A DNA stretch of 64,000 nucleotides from Petrolisthes cinctipes (Eukaryota; Arthropoda; Malacostraca; Decapoda; Porcellanidae): positions 1,950,001 to 2,014,000 of the forward strand of contig JAWQEG010000166.1 of NCBI GenBank assembly GCA_033782935.1, in the 5' to 3' direction. The notes beneath the pieces are model-generated. The model searched no databases. It was not told the origin of the DNA and saw only the letters and a list, made by a program, of their open reading frames with translations. Below are positions 49,793-62,190 of this stretch, piece by piece. A program made the position numbers and the translations under genes. Every line of letters begins with the position of its first letter. Position 1 is the first letter of the stretch.

Positions 49793-52700
49793 GCATGTAC
49801 AGATCGCTTCTGTGACCCCTAAATATCGAATTTTCGGGTGTTTTGGGACTGAATTTGAGATATCGATTTTTTGGCACCTAAAATGTCGATTTTTAGCATG
49901 TTTTTAGCCTATATTTTGAAAATATTCTAGCACTGTGTAGGCATGTACACATTGCTTCTGGGACCCCAAAATATTGAATTTTCGGGTGTTTTGAGCCTGA
50001 ATTTGAGATATAAACTGGTACAGAAGATACATGCACATATTGACTTTGGGCATCTAAAATATCGATTTTCAGCATGTTTTGGGCCTGTATTTTGAAAATA
50101 CTCTAACACTGAGTAAGTATGTACAGATTGCTTCTGGGACCCCAAAATATTGAATTTTCGGGTGTTTTGAGCCTGAATTTGAGATATAAACGGGTACTGA
50201 AGATGCATGCACATATCGACTTTTGTGCACCTAAAAGATCGATTTTCAGTATGTTTTGAGCATGTATTTTGAAAATACTCTAACACGGAGTAGGCATGTA
50301 CAGATAGCTTCTGGGACCCCTAAATATCGAATTTTCGGGTGTTTTGGGACTGAATTTGAGATATCGACTTTTTGGCACCTAAAAGATCGATTTTTAGCAT
50401 GTTTTTAACCTATATTTTGAAAATATTCTAGCACTGAGTAGGCATGTACAGATTGCTTCTGGGACCCTAAAATATCGAATTTTCGGGTGTTTAGGGCCAG
50501 AATTTGAGGTATAAACGGGTACAAAAGATGCATGCACATATCGACTTTTGGGCACCAAAAAGATCGATTTTCAGTATGTTTTTGGCCTGTATTTTGAAAA
50601 TACTCTAACACGGAGTAGGCATGTACAGATACCTTCTGGGACCTCTAAATATCGAATTTTCGGGTGTTTCGGGACTGAATTTGAGATATCGATTTTTTGG
50701 CACCTAAAATGTCGATTTTTAGCATGTTTTTAGCCTATATTTTGAAAATATTCTAGCACTGTGTAGGCATGTACAGATTGCTTCTGGGACCCCAAAATAT
50801 TGAATTTTCGGGTGTTTTGAGCCTGAATTTGAGACATAAACGGGTCCTGAAGATGCATGCACATATCGACTTTCGTGCACCTAAAAGATTGATTTTCAGT
50901 ATGTTTTGAGCATGTATTTTGAAAATACTCTAACATGGAGTAGGCATGTACAGATCGCTTCTGGGACCCCTAAATATCGAATTTTCGGGTGTTTTGGGAC
51001 TGAATTTGAGATATCGACTTTTTGGCACCTAAAAGATCGATTTTTAGCATGTTTTTAGCCTATATTTTGAAAATATTCTAGCACTGTACAGATTGCTTCT
51101 GGGACCCCAAAGTATTGAATTTTCGGGTGTTTTGAGCCTGAATTTGAGATATAAACGGGTACAGAAGATACATGCACATATTGACTTTGTGCACTAAAAA
51201 TATCGATTTTCAGCATGTTTTGGGCCTGAATTTTGAAAATACTCTAACACGGAGTAGGCATGTACAGATCGCTTCTGGGACCCCAAAATATCGAATTTTC
51301 GGGTGTTTAGGGCCAGAATTTGTGGTATAAACGGGTACAGAAGATGCATGCACATATCGACTTTTGGGCACCTAAAAGATCGATTTTCAGTATGTTTTTG
51401 GCCTGTATTTTGAAAATACTCTAACACGGAGTAGGTATGTACAGATACCTTCTGGGACCTCTAAATATCGAATTTTCGGGTGTTTTGGGACTGAATTTGA
51501 GATATCGATTTTTTGGCACCTAAAATGTCGATTTTTAGCATGTTTTTAGCCTATATTTTGAAAATATTCTAGCACTGTGTAGGCATGTACAGATTGCTTC
51601 TGGGACCCCAAAATATTGAATTTTCGGGTTTTTTGAGCCTGAATTTGAGATATAAATGGGTACAGAAGATACATGCACATATTGACTTTGGGCACCAAAA
51701 ATATCGATTTTCAGCATGTTTTGGGCCTGAATTTTGAAAATACTCTAACACGGAGTAGGCATGTACAGATCGCTTCTGGGACCCCAAAATATCGAATTTT
51801 CGGGTGTTTAGGGCCAGAATTTGAGATATAAACGGGTACAGAAGATGCATGCACATATCGACTTTTGGGCACCTAAGAGATCGATTTTCAGTATGTTTTT
51901 GGCCTGTATTTTGAAAATACTCTAACACGGAGTAGGCATGTACAGATACCTTCTGGGACCTCTAAATATCGAATTTTCGGGTGTTTTGGGACTGAATTTG
52001 AGATATCGATTTTTTGGCACCTAAAATGTCGATTTTTAGCATGTTTTTAGCCTATATTTTGAAAATATTCTAACACTGTGTAGGCATGTACAGATTGCTT
52101 CTGGGACCCCAAAATATTGAATTTTCGGGTGTTTTGAGCCTGAATTTGAGATATAAACGGGTACAGAAGATACATGCACATATTGACTTTGGGCATCTAA
52201 AATATCGATTTTTAGCATGTTTTGGGCCTGTATTTTGAAAATACTCTAACACTGAGTAGGCATGTACAGATTGCTTCTTGGACTCCAAAATATTGAATTT
52301 TCGGGTGTTTTGAGCCTGAATTTGAGATATAAACGGGTACTGAAGATGCATGCACATATCGACTTTTGTGCACCTAAAAGATCGATTTTCAGTATGTTTT
52401 GAGCATGTATTTTGAAAATACTCTAACACGGAGTAGGCATGTACAGATCGCTTCTGGGACCACTAAATATCGAGTTTTTGGGTGTTTTGGGACTGAATTT
52501 GATATATCGACTTTTTGGCACCTAAAAGATCGATTTTTAGCATGTTTTTACCCTATATTTTGAAAATATTCTAGCACTGTACAGATTGCTTCTGGGACCC
52601 CAAAATATTGAATTTTCGGGTGTTTTGAGCCTGAATTTGAGATATAAACGGGTACAGATGATACATGCACATATTGACTTTGGGCATCAAAAATATCGAT

Positions 52701-52927
52701 TTTCAGCATGTTTTGGGCCTGAATTTTGAAAATACTCTAACACGGAGTAGGCATGTACAGATCGCTTCTGGGACCCCAAAATATCGAATTTTCGGGTGTT
52801 TAGGGCCAGAATTTGAGATATAAACGGGTACAGAAGATGCATGCACATATCGACTTTTGGGCACCTTTAAGATCGATTTTCAGTATGTTTTTGGCCTGTA
52901 TTTTGAAAATACTCTAACACGGAGTAG
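49793..52927 (+). repeat. 4,451-bp HOR, third copy with 1,316-bp internal deletion
   Basis: Anchors 49893 (501), 50394 (325), 50719 (325), 51044 (491), 51535 (501), 52036 (501) and 52537 (491) follow the 4,451-bp order but skip the 324-491-501 blocks. The missing 1,316 bp equals eight whole monomers. TACACATTGC near 49946, GTAAGTATGTACAG near 50113 and AACATGGAGTAGGC near 50932 confirm the relationship. Confidence 0.85.
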
Positions 52928-54104
52928 GCATGTACAGATACCTTCTGGGACCTCTAAATATCGAATTTTCGGGTGTTTTGGGACTGAATTTGAGATATCG
53001 ATTTTTTGGCACCTAAAATGTCGATTTTTAGCATGTTTTTAGCCTATATTTTGAAAATATTCTACCACTGTGTAGGCATGTACAGATTGCTTCTGGGACC
53101 CCCAAAATATTGAATTTTCGGGTGTTTTGAGCCTGAATTTGAGATATAAACGGGTACAGAAGATACATGCACATATTGACTTTGGGCATCTAAAATATCG
53201 ATTTTCAGCATGTTTTGGGCCTGTATTTTGAAAATACTCTAACACTGAGTAGGCATGTACAGATTGCTTCTGGGACCCCAAAATATTGAATTTTCGGGTG
53301 TTTTGAGCCTGAATTTGAGATATAAACGGGTACAGAAGATACATGCACATATTGACTTTGGGCACCAAAAATATCGATTTTCAGCATGTTTTGGGCCTGA
53401 ATTTTGAAAATACTTTAACACGGAGTAGGCATGTACAGATCGCTTCTGGGACCCCAAAATATCGAATTTTCAGGTGTTTAATGCCAGAATTTGAGATATA
53501 AACGGGTACAGAAGATGCATGCACATATCGACTTTTGGGCACCTAAAAGATCGATTTTCAGTATGATTTTGGCCTGTATTTTGAAAATACTCTAACACGG
53601 AGTAGGCATGTACAGATACCTTCTGGGACCTCTAAATATCGAATTTTCGGGTGTTATGGGACTGAATTTGAGATATCGATTTTTTGGCACCTATAATATC
53701 GATTTTTAGCATGTTTTTAGCCTATATTTTGAAAATATTATAGCACTGTGTAGGCATGTACAGATTGCTTCTGGGACCCCAAAATATTGAATTTTCGGGT
53801 GTTTTGAGCCTGAATTTGAGATATAAACGGGTACAGAAGATACATGCACATATTGACTTTGGGAACCAAAAATATCGATTTTCAGCATGTTTTGGGCCTG
53901 AATTTTGAAAATACTCTAACACGGAGTAGGCATGTACAGATCGCATCTGGGACCTCTAAATATCGAATTTTCGGGTGTTTTGGAACTGAATTTGAGATAT
54001 CGATTTTTTGGCACCTAAAATATCGATTTTTAGCATGTTTTTAGCCTATATTTTGAAAATATTCTAGCACTGTGTAGGCATGTACAGATTGCTTCTGGGA
54101 CCCC
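52928..54104 (+). repeat. Block repeating 44.4-45.6 kb
   Basis: Anchors 53028 (678) and 53706 (324) recur from 44540 (677) and 45217 (324). They share GGTGTTATGGGACTG, CACCTATAATATCG, AAATATTATAGCACTG and GATCGCATCTGGGACC. The extra base is in GGGACCCCCAAAATAT at 53097. Confidence 0.8.
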
Positions 54105-55774
54105 AAAATATTGAATTTTCGGGTGTTTTGAGCCTGAATTTGAGATATAAACGGGTACAGAAGATACATGCACATATTGACTTTAGGCATCTAAAATATC
54201 GATTTTCAGCATGTTTTGGGCCTGTATTTTGAAAATACTCTAACACTGAGTAGGCATGTACAGATTGCTTCTGGGACCCCAAAATATTGAATTTTCGGGT
54301 GTTTTGAGCCTGAATTTGAGATATAAACGGGTACTAAAGATGCATGCACATATCGACTTTTGTGCACCTAAAAGATCGATTTTCAGTATGTTTTGAGCAT
54401 GTATTTTGAAAATACTCTAACACGGAGTAGGCATGTACAGATCGCTTCTGGGACCCCTAAATATCGAATTTTCGGGTGTTTTGGGACTGAATTTGAGATA
54501 TCGACTTTTTGGCACCTAAAAGATCGATTTTTAGCATGTTTTTAGCCTATATTTTGAAAATATTCTAGCACTGAGTAGGCATGTACAGATTGCTTCTGGG
54601 ACCCCAAAATATTGAATTTTCGGGTGTTTTGAGCCTGAATTTGAGATATAAACGGGTACAGAAGATACATGCACATATTGACTTTGGGCATCTAAAATAT
54701 CGATTTTCAGCATGTTTTGGGCCTGTATTTTGAAAATACTCTAACACTGAGTAGGCATGTACAGATTGCTTCTGGGACCCCAATATATTGAATTTTCGGG
54801 TGTTTTGAGCCTGAATTTGAGATATAAACGGGTACTGAAGATGCATGCACATATCGACTTTTGTGCACCTAAAAGATCGATTTTCAGTATGTTTTGAGCA
54901 TGTATTTTGAAAATACTCTAACACGGAGTAGGCATGTACAGATCGCTTCTGGGACCCCTAAATATCGAATTTTCGGGTGTTTTGGGACTGAATTTGAGAT
55001 ATCGACTTTTTGGCACCTAAAAGATCGATTTTTAGCATGTTTTTAGCCTATTTTTTGAAAATATTCTAGCACTGTACAGATTGCTTCTGGGACCCCAAAA
55101 TATTGAATTTTCGGGTGTTTTGAGCCTGAATTTGAGATATAAACGGGTACAGAAGATGCATGCACATATCGACTTTTGTGCACCTAAAAGATCGATTTTC
55201 AGTATGTTTTGAGCATGTATTTTGAAAATACTCTAACACGGAGTAGGCATGTACAGATCGCTTCTGGGACCCCTAAATATCGAATTTTCGGGTGTTTTGG
55301 GACTGAATTTGAGATATCGATTTTTTGGCACCTAAAATGTCGATTTTTAGCATGTTTTTAGCCTATATTTTGAAAATATTCTAGCACTGTGTAGGCATGT
55401 ACAGATTGCTTCTGGGAACCCAAAATATTGAATTTTAGGGTGTTTTGAGCCTGAATTTGAGATATAAACGGGTACAGAAGATACATGCACATATTGACTT
55501 TGGGCATCTAAAATATCGATTTTCAGCATGTTTTGGGCCTGTATTTTGAAAATACTCTAACACTGAGTAGGCATGTCCAGATTGCTTCTGGGACCCCAAT
55601 ATATTGAATTTTCGGGTGTTTTGAGCCTGAATTTGAGATATAAACGGGTACTGAAGATGCATGCACATATCGACTTTTGTGCACCTAAAAGATCGATTTT
55701 CAGTATGTTTTGAGCATGTATTTTGAAAATACTCTAACACGGAGTAGGCATGTACAGATCGCTTCTGGGACCCC
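54105..55774 (+). repeat. 1,670-bp tandem duplication, copy 1
   Basis: Anchors 54531, 55032 and 55347 recur 1,670 bp later at 56201, 56702 and 57017. Shared variants are GACTTTAGGCATCT (54179, 55849), GGTACTAAAGATG (54331, 56001) and GGACCCCAATATATTG (54776, 56446). The unit is 10 monomers. Confidence 0.83.
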
Positions 55775-57270
55775 TAAATATTGAATTTTCGGGTGTTTTG
55801 AGCCTGAATTTGAGATATAAACGGGTACAGAAGATACATGCACATATTGACTTTAGGCATCTGAAATATCGATTTTCAGCATGTTTTGGGCCTGTATTTT
55901 GAAAATACTCTAACACTGAGTAGGCATGTACAGATTGCTTCTGGGACCCCAAAATATTGAATTTTGGGGTGTTTTGAGCCTGAATTTGAGATATAAACGG
56001 GTACTAAAGATGTATGCACATATCGACTTTTGTGCACCTAAAAGATCGATTTTCTGTATGTTTTGAGCATGTATTTTGAAAATACTCTAACACGGAGTAG
56101 GCATGTACAGATCGCTTCTGGGACCCCTAAATATCGAATTTTCGGGTGTTTTGGGACTGAATTTGAGATATCGACTTTTTGGCACCTAAAAGATCGATTT
56201 TTAGCATGTTTTTAGCCTATATTTTGAAAATATTCTAGCACTGAGTAGGCATGTACAGATTGCTTCTGGGACCCCAAAATATTGAATTTTCGGGTGTTTT
56301 GAGCCTGAATTTGAGATATAAACGGTTACAGAAGATACGTGCACATATTGACTTTGGGCATCTAAAATATCGATTTTCAGCATGTATTGGGCCTGTATTT
56401 TGAAAATACTCTAACACTGAGTAGGCATGTACAGATTGCTTCTGGGACCCCAATATATTGAATTTTCGGGTGTTTTGAGCCTGAATTTGAGATATAAATG
56501 GGTACTGAAGATGCATGCACATATCGACTTTTGTGCACCTAAAAGATCGATTTTCAGTATGTTTTGAGCATGTATTTTGAAAATACTCTAACACGGAGTA
56601 GGCATGTACAGATCGCTTCTGGGACCCCTAAATATCGAATTTTCGGGTGTTTTGGGACTGAATTTGAGATATCGACTTTTTGGCACTTAAAAGGTCGATT
56701 TTTAGCATGTTTTTAGCCTATATTTTGAAAATATTCTAGCACTGTACAGATTGCTTCTGGGACCCCAAAATATTGAATTTTCGGGTGTTTTGAGCCTGAA
56801 TTTGAGATATAAACGGGTACAGAAGATGCATGCACATATCGACTTTTGTGCACCTAAAAGATCGATTTTCAGTATGTTTTGAGCATGTATTTTGAAAATA
56901 CTCTAACACGGAGTAGGCATGTACAGATCGCTTCTGGGACCCCTAAATATCGAATTTTCGGGTGTTTTGGGACTGAATTTGAGATATCGAATTTTTGGCA
57001 CCTAAAATGTCGATTTTTAGCATGTTTTTAGCCTATATTTTGAAAATATTCTAGCACTGTGTAGGCATGTACAGATTGCTTCTGGGACCCCAAAATATTG
57101 AATTTTCGGGTGTTTTGAGCCTGAATTTGAGATATAAACGGGTACAGAAGATACATGCACATATTGACTTTGGGCATCTAAAATATCGATTTTCAGCATG
57201 TTTTGGGCCTGTATTTTGAAAATACTCTAACACTGAGTAGGCATGTATAGATCGCTTCTGGGACCCCAAT
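55775..57270 (+). repeat. 1,670-bp tandem duplication, copy 2
   Basis: The copy starts in a hybrid monomer. Bases 55742-55775 read as A2 (GATCGCTTCTGGGACCCCTA), and what follows reads as B (ATTGAATTTTCGGG, GAGCCTGAATTTG). That is the join expected where the end of one unit recombined with the start of the next. Similarity to copy 1 is lost near 57250-57270, where the sequence becomes C2-like (GTGTTTAGGGCCAG). Confidence 0.8.
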
Positions 57271-60200
57271 ATATCGAATTTTCGGGTGTTTAGGGCCAGA
57301 ATTTGTGGTATAAACGGGTACTGAAGATGCATGCACATATCGACTTTTGTGCACCTAAAAGATCGATTTTCAGTATGTTTTTGGCCTGTATTTTGAAAAT
57401 ACTCTAACACGGAGTAGGTATGTACAGATACCTTCTGGGACCTCTAAATATCGAATTTTCGGGTGTTTTGGGACTGAATTTGAGATATCGATTTTTTGAC
57501 ACCTAAAATGTCGATTTTTAGCATGTTTTTAGCCTATATTTTGAAAATATTCTAGCACTGTGTAGGCATGTACAGATTGCTTCTGGGACCCCAAAATATT
57601 GAATTTTCGGGTGTTTTGAGCCTGAATTTGAGATATAAACGGGTACAGAAGATACATGCACATATTGACTTTGGGCATCTAAAATATCGATTTTCAGCAT
57701 GTTTTGGGCCTGTATTTTGAAAATACTCTAACACTGAGTAGGCATGTACAGATTGCTTCTTGGACCCCAAAATATTGAATTTTCGGGTGTTTTGAGCCTG
57801 AATTTGAGATATAAACGGGTACTGAAGATGCATGCACATATCGACTTTTGTGCACCTAAAAGATCGATTTTCAGTATGTTTTGAGCATGTATTTTGAAAA
57901 TACTCTAACACGGAGTAGGCATGTACAGATCGCTTCTGGGACCCCTAAATATCGAATTTTGAGGTGTTTTGGGACTGAATTTGATATATCGACTTTTTGG
58001 CAACTAAAAGATCGATTTTTAGCATGTTTTTAGCCTATATTTTGAAAATATTCTAGCACTGTACAGATTGCTTCTGGGACCCCAAAATATTGAATTTTCG
58101 GGTGTTTTGAGCCTGAATTTGAGATATAAACGGGTACAGAAGATACATGCACATATTGACTTTGGGCACCAAAAATATCGATTTTCAGCATGTTTTGGGC
58201 CTGAATTTTGAAAATACTCTAACACGGAGTAGGCATGTACAGATCGCTTCTGGGACCCCAAAATATCGAATTTTCGGGTGTTTAGGGCCAGAATTTGAGA
58301 TATAAACGGGTACAGAAGATGCATGCACATATCGACTTTTGGGCACCTAAGAGATCGATTTTCAATATGTTTTTGGCCTGTATTTTGAAAATACTCTAAC
58401 ACGGAGTAGGTATGTACAGATACCTTCTGGGACCTCTAAATATCGAATTTTCGGGTGTTTTGGGACTGAATTTGAGATATCGATTTTTTGGCACCTAAAA
58501 TGTCGATTTTTAGCATGTTTTTAGCCTATATTTTGAAAATATTCTAGCACTGTGTAGGCATGTACAGATTGCTTCTGGGACCCCAAAATATTGAATTTTC
58601 GGGTTTTTTGAGCCTGAATTTGAGATATAAACGGGTACAGAAGATACATGCACATATTGACTTTGGGCACCAAAAATATCGATTTTCAGCATGTTTTGGG
58701 CCTGAATTTTGAAAATACTCTAACACGGAGTAGGCATGTACAGATCGCTTCTGGGACCCCAAAATATCGAATTTTCGGGTGTTTAGGGCCAGAATTTGAG
58801 ATATAAACGGGTACAGAAGATGCATGCACATATCGACTTTTGGGCACCTAAGAGATCGATTTTCAGTATGTTTTTGGCCTGTATTTTGAAAATACTCTAA
58901 CACGGAGTAGGCATGTACAGATACCTTCTGGGACCTCTAAATATCGAATTTTCGGGTGTTTTGGGACTGAATTTGAGATATCGATTTTTTGGCACCTAAA
59001 ATGTCGATTTTTAGCATGTTTTTAGCCTATATTTTGAAAATATTCTAGCACTGTGTAGGCATGTACAGATTGCTTCTGGGACCCCAAAATATTGAATTTT
59101 CGGGTGTTTTGAGCCTGAATTTGAGATATAAACGGGTACAGAAGATACATGCACATATTGACTTTGGGCATCTAAAATATCGATTTTTAGCATGTTTTGG
59201 GCCTGTATTTTGAAAATACTCTAACACTGAGTAGGCATGTACAGATTGCTTCTTGGACTCCAAAATATTGAATTTTCGGGTGTTTTGAGCCTGAATTTGA
59301 GATATAAACGGGTACTGAAGATGCATGCACATATCGACTTTTGTGCACCTAAAAGATCGATTTTCAGTATGTTTTGAGCATGTATTTTGAAAATACTCTA
59401 ACACGGAGTAGGCATGTACAGATCGCTTCTGGGACCCCTAAATATCGAGTTTTCGGGTGTTTTGGGACTGAATTTGATATATCGACTTTTTGGCACCTAA
59501 AAGATCGATTTTTAGCATGTTTTTAGCCTATATTTTGAAAATATTCTAGCACTGTACAGATTGCTTCTGGGACCCCAAAATATTGAATTTTCGGGTGTTT
59601 TGAGCCTGAATTTGAGATATAAACGGGTACAGATGATACATGCACATATTGACTTTGGGCATCAAAAATATCGATTTTCAGCATGTTTTGGGCCTGAATT
59701 TTGAAAATACTCTAACACGGAGTAGGCATGTACAGATCGCTTCTGGGACCCCAAAATATCGAATTTTCGGGTGTTTAGGGCCAGAATTTGAGATATAAAC
59801 GGGTACAGAAGATGCATGCACATATCGACTTTTGGCCACCTTTAAGATCGATTTTCAGTATGTTTTTGGCCTGTATTTTGAAAATACTCTAACACGGAGT
59901 AGGCATGTACAGATACCTTTTGGGACCTCTAAATATCGAATTTTCGGGTGTTTTGGGACTAACTTTGAGATATCGATTTTTTAGCACCTAAAATGTCGAT
60001 TTTTAGCATGTTTTTAGCCTATATTTTGAAAATATTCTAGCACTGTGTAGGCATGTACAGATTGCTTCTGGGACCCCAAAATATTGAATTTTCGGGTGTT
60101 TTGAGCCTGAATTTGAGATATAAACGGGTACAGAAGATACATGCACATATTGACTTTAGGCATCTAAAATATCGATTTTCAGCATGTTTTGGGCCTGTAT

Positions 60201-60539
60201 TTTGAAAATACTCTAACACTGAGTAGGCATGTACAGATTGCTTCTTGGCCCCAAAAATATTGAATTTTCGGGTGTTTTGAGCCTGAATTTGAGATATAAA
60301 CGGGTACAGAAGATACATGCACATATTGACTTTGGGCACCAAAAATATCGATTTTCAGCATGTTTTGGGCCTGAATTTTGAAAATACTTTAACACGGAGT
60401 AGGCATGTACAGATCGCTTCTGGGACCCCAAAATATCGAATTTTCGGGTGTTTAAGGCCAGAATTTGAGATATAAACGGGTACAGAAGATGCATGCACAT
60501 ATCGACTTTTGGGCACCTAAAAGATCGATTTTCAGTATG
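57271..60539 (+). repeat. Region Vb: trimer block related to the 4,451-bp unit
   Basis: Anchors 57518 (501), 58019 (491), 58510 (501), 59011 (501), 59512 (491) and 60003 (677). The 501-501-491 ending matches 38596-40089, 43047-44540 and 51535-53028. It carries ACAGATGATACATGC near 59629 and CACCTTTAAGATCG near 59837. No other sequence is present. Confidence 0.83.
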
Positions 60540-61800
60540 ATTTTGGCCTGTATTTTGAAAATACTCTAACACGGAGTAGGCATGTACAGATACCTTCTGG
60601 GACCTCTAAATATCGAATTTTCGGGTGTTATGGGACTGAATTTGAGATATCGATTTTTTGGCACCTATAATATCGATTTTTAGCATGTTTTTAGCCTATA
60701 TTTTGAACATATTATAGCACTGTGTAGGCATGTACAGATTGCTTCTGGGACCCCAAAATATTGAATTTTCGGGTGTTTTGAGCCTGAATTTGAGATATAA
60801 ACGGGTACAGAAGATACATGCACATATTGACTTTGGGCACCAAAAATATCGATTTTCAGCATGTTTTGGGCCTGAATTTTTAAAATACTCTAACACGGAG
60901 TAGGCATGTACAGATCGCATCTGGGACCTCTAAATATCGAATTTTCGGGTGTTTTGGAACTGAATTTGAGATATCGATTTTTTGGCACCTAAAATATCGA
61001 TTTTTAGCATGTTTTTAGCCTATATTTTGAAAATATTCTAGCACTGTGTAGGCATGTACAGATTGCTTCTGGGACCCCAAAATATTGAATTTTCGGGTGT
61101 TTTGAGCCTGAATTTGAGATATAAACGGGTACAGAAGTTACATGCACATATTGACTTTAGGCATATACAATATCGATTTTCAGCATGTTTTGGGCCTGTA
61201 TTTTGAAAATACTCTAACACTGAGTAGGCATGTACAGATTGCTTCTGGGACCCCAAAATATTGAATTTTCGGGTGTTTTGAGCCTGAATTTGAGATATAA
61301 ACGGGTACTGAAAATGCATGCACATATCGACTTTTGGGCACCTAAAAGATCGATTTTCAGTATGTTTTTGGCCTGTATTTTGAAAATACTCTAACACGGA
61401 GTAGGCATGTACAGATACCTTCTGGGACCTCTAAATATCGAATTTTTGGGTGTTTTGGGACTGAATTTGAGATATCGATTTTTTGGCACCTAAAATGTCG
61501 ATTTTTAGCATGTTTTTAGCCTATATTTTGAAAATATTCTAGCACTGTGTAGGCATGTACAGATTGCTTCTGGGACCCCAAAATATTGAATTTTCGGGTG
61601 TTTTGAGCCTGAATTTGAGATATAAACGGGTACAGAAGATACATGCACATATTGACTTTGGGCATCTAAAATATCGATTTTCAGTATGTTTTGAGCATGT
61701 ATTTTGAAAATACTCTAACACGGAGTAGGCATGTACAGATCGCTTCTGGGACCCCTAAATATCGAATTTTCGGGTGTTTTGGGACTGAATTTGAGATATC

Positions 61801-61850
61801 GACTTTTTGGCACCAAAAATATCGATTTTCAGCATGTTTTGGGCCTGAAT
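61801..61850 (+). other. Hybrid monomer junction (A X-half to B2 Y-half)
   Basis: The sequence passes from the A-specific GACTTTTTGGCACC to the B2-specific AAAAATATCGATTTTCAGC inside one monomer. The matching copy 1,651 bp on has the full A Y-half and B2 X-half between these points. Exactly one monomer length (176 bp) is missing, joined in register at the shared GGCACC. Confidence 0.82.
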
Positions 61851-62063
61851 TTTGAAAATACTCTAACACGGAGTAGGCATGTACAGATCGCTTCTGGGAC
61901 CCCAAAATATCGAATTTTCGGGTGTTTAGGGCCAGAATTTGAGATATAAACGGGTACTGAAGATGCAAGCACATATCGACTTTTGTGCACCTAAAAGATC
62001 GATTTTCAGTATGTTTTTGGCCTGTATTTTGAAAATACTCTAACACGGAGTAGGCATGTACAG

Positions 62064-62115
62064 ATACCTTCTGGGACCTCTAAATATCGAATTTTCGGGT
62101 GTTTAGGGCCAGAAT
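62064..62115 (+). other. Hybrid monomer junction (A1 start to C2)
   Basis: The A1 opening GATACCTTCTGGGACCTCT is followed by the C2-specific GTGTTTAGGGCCAGAATTTG instead of the A1 sequence GTTTTGGGACTG. The switch falls in the shared AATTTTCGGGTGTTT. The same hybrid recurs near 63891-63942. Confidence 0.8.
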
Positions 62116-62190
62116 TTGAGATATAAACGGGTACTGAAGATGCAAGCACATATCGACTTTTGGGCACCTAAAAGATCGATTTTCAGTATG

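Larger units (their letters stand above)
60540..62190 (+). repeat. 1,651-bp tandem duplication, copy 1
   Basis: Anchors 60680, 61004 and 61505 recur 1,651 bp on (62331, 62655, 63156). Shared variants include TTTTGAACATATTATAGC (60702, 62353), GATCGCATCTGG and CTGAAAATGCATGC (61308, 62959). This copy lacks one 176-bp monomer near 61815: GACTTTTTGGCACC of an A unit runs straight into AAAAATATCG of a B2 unit. Confidence 0.82.
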
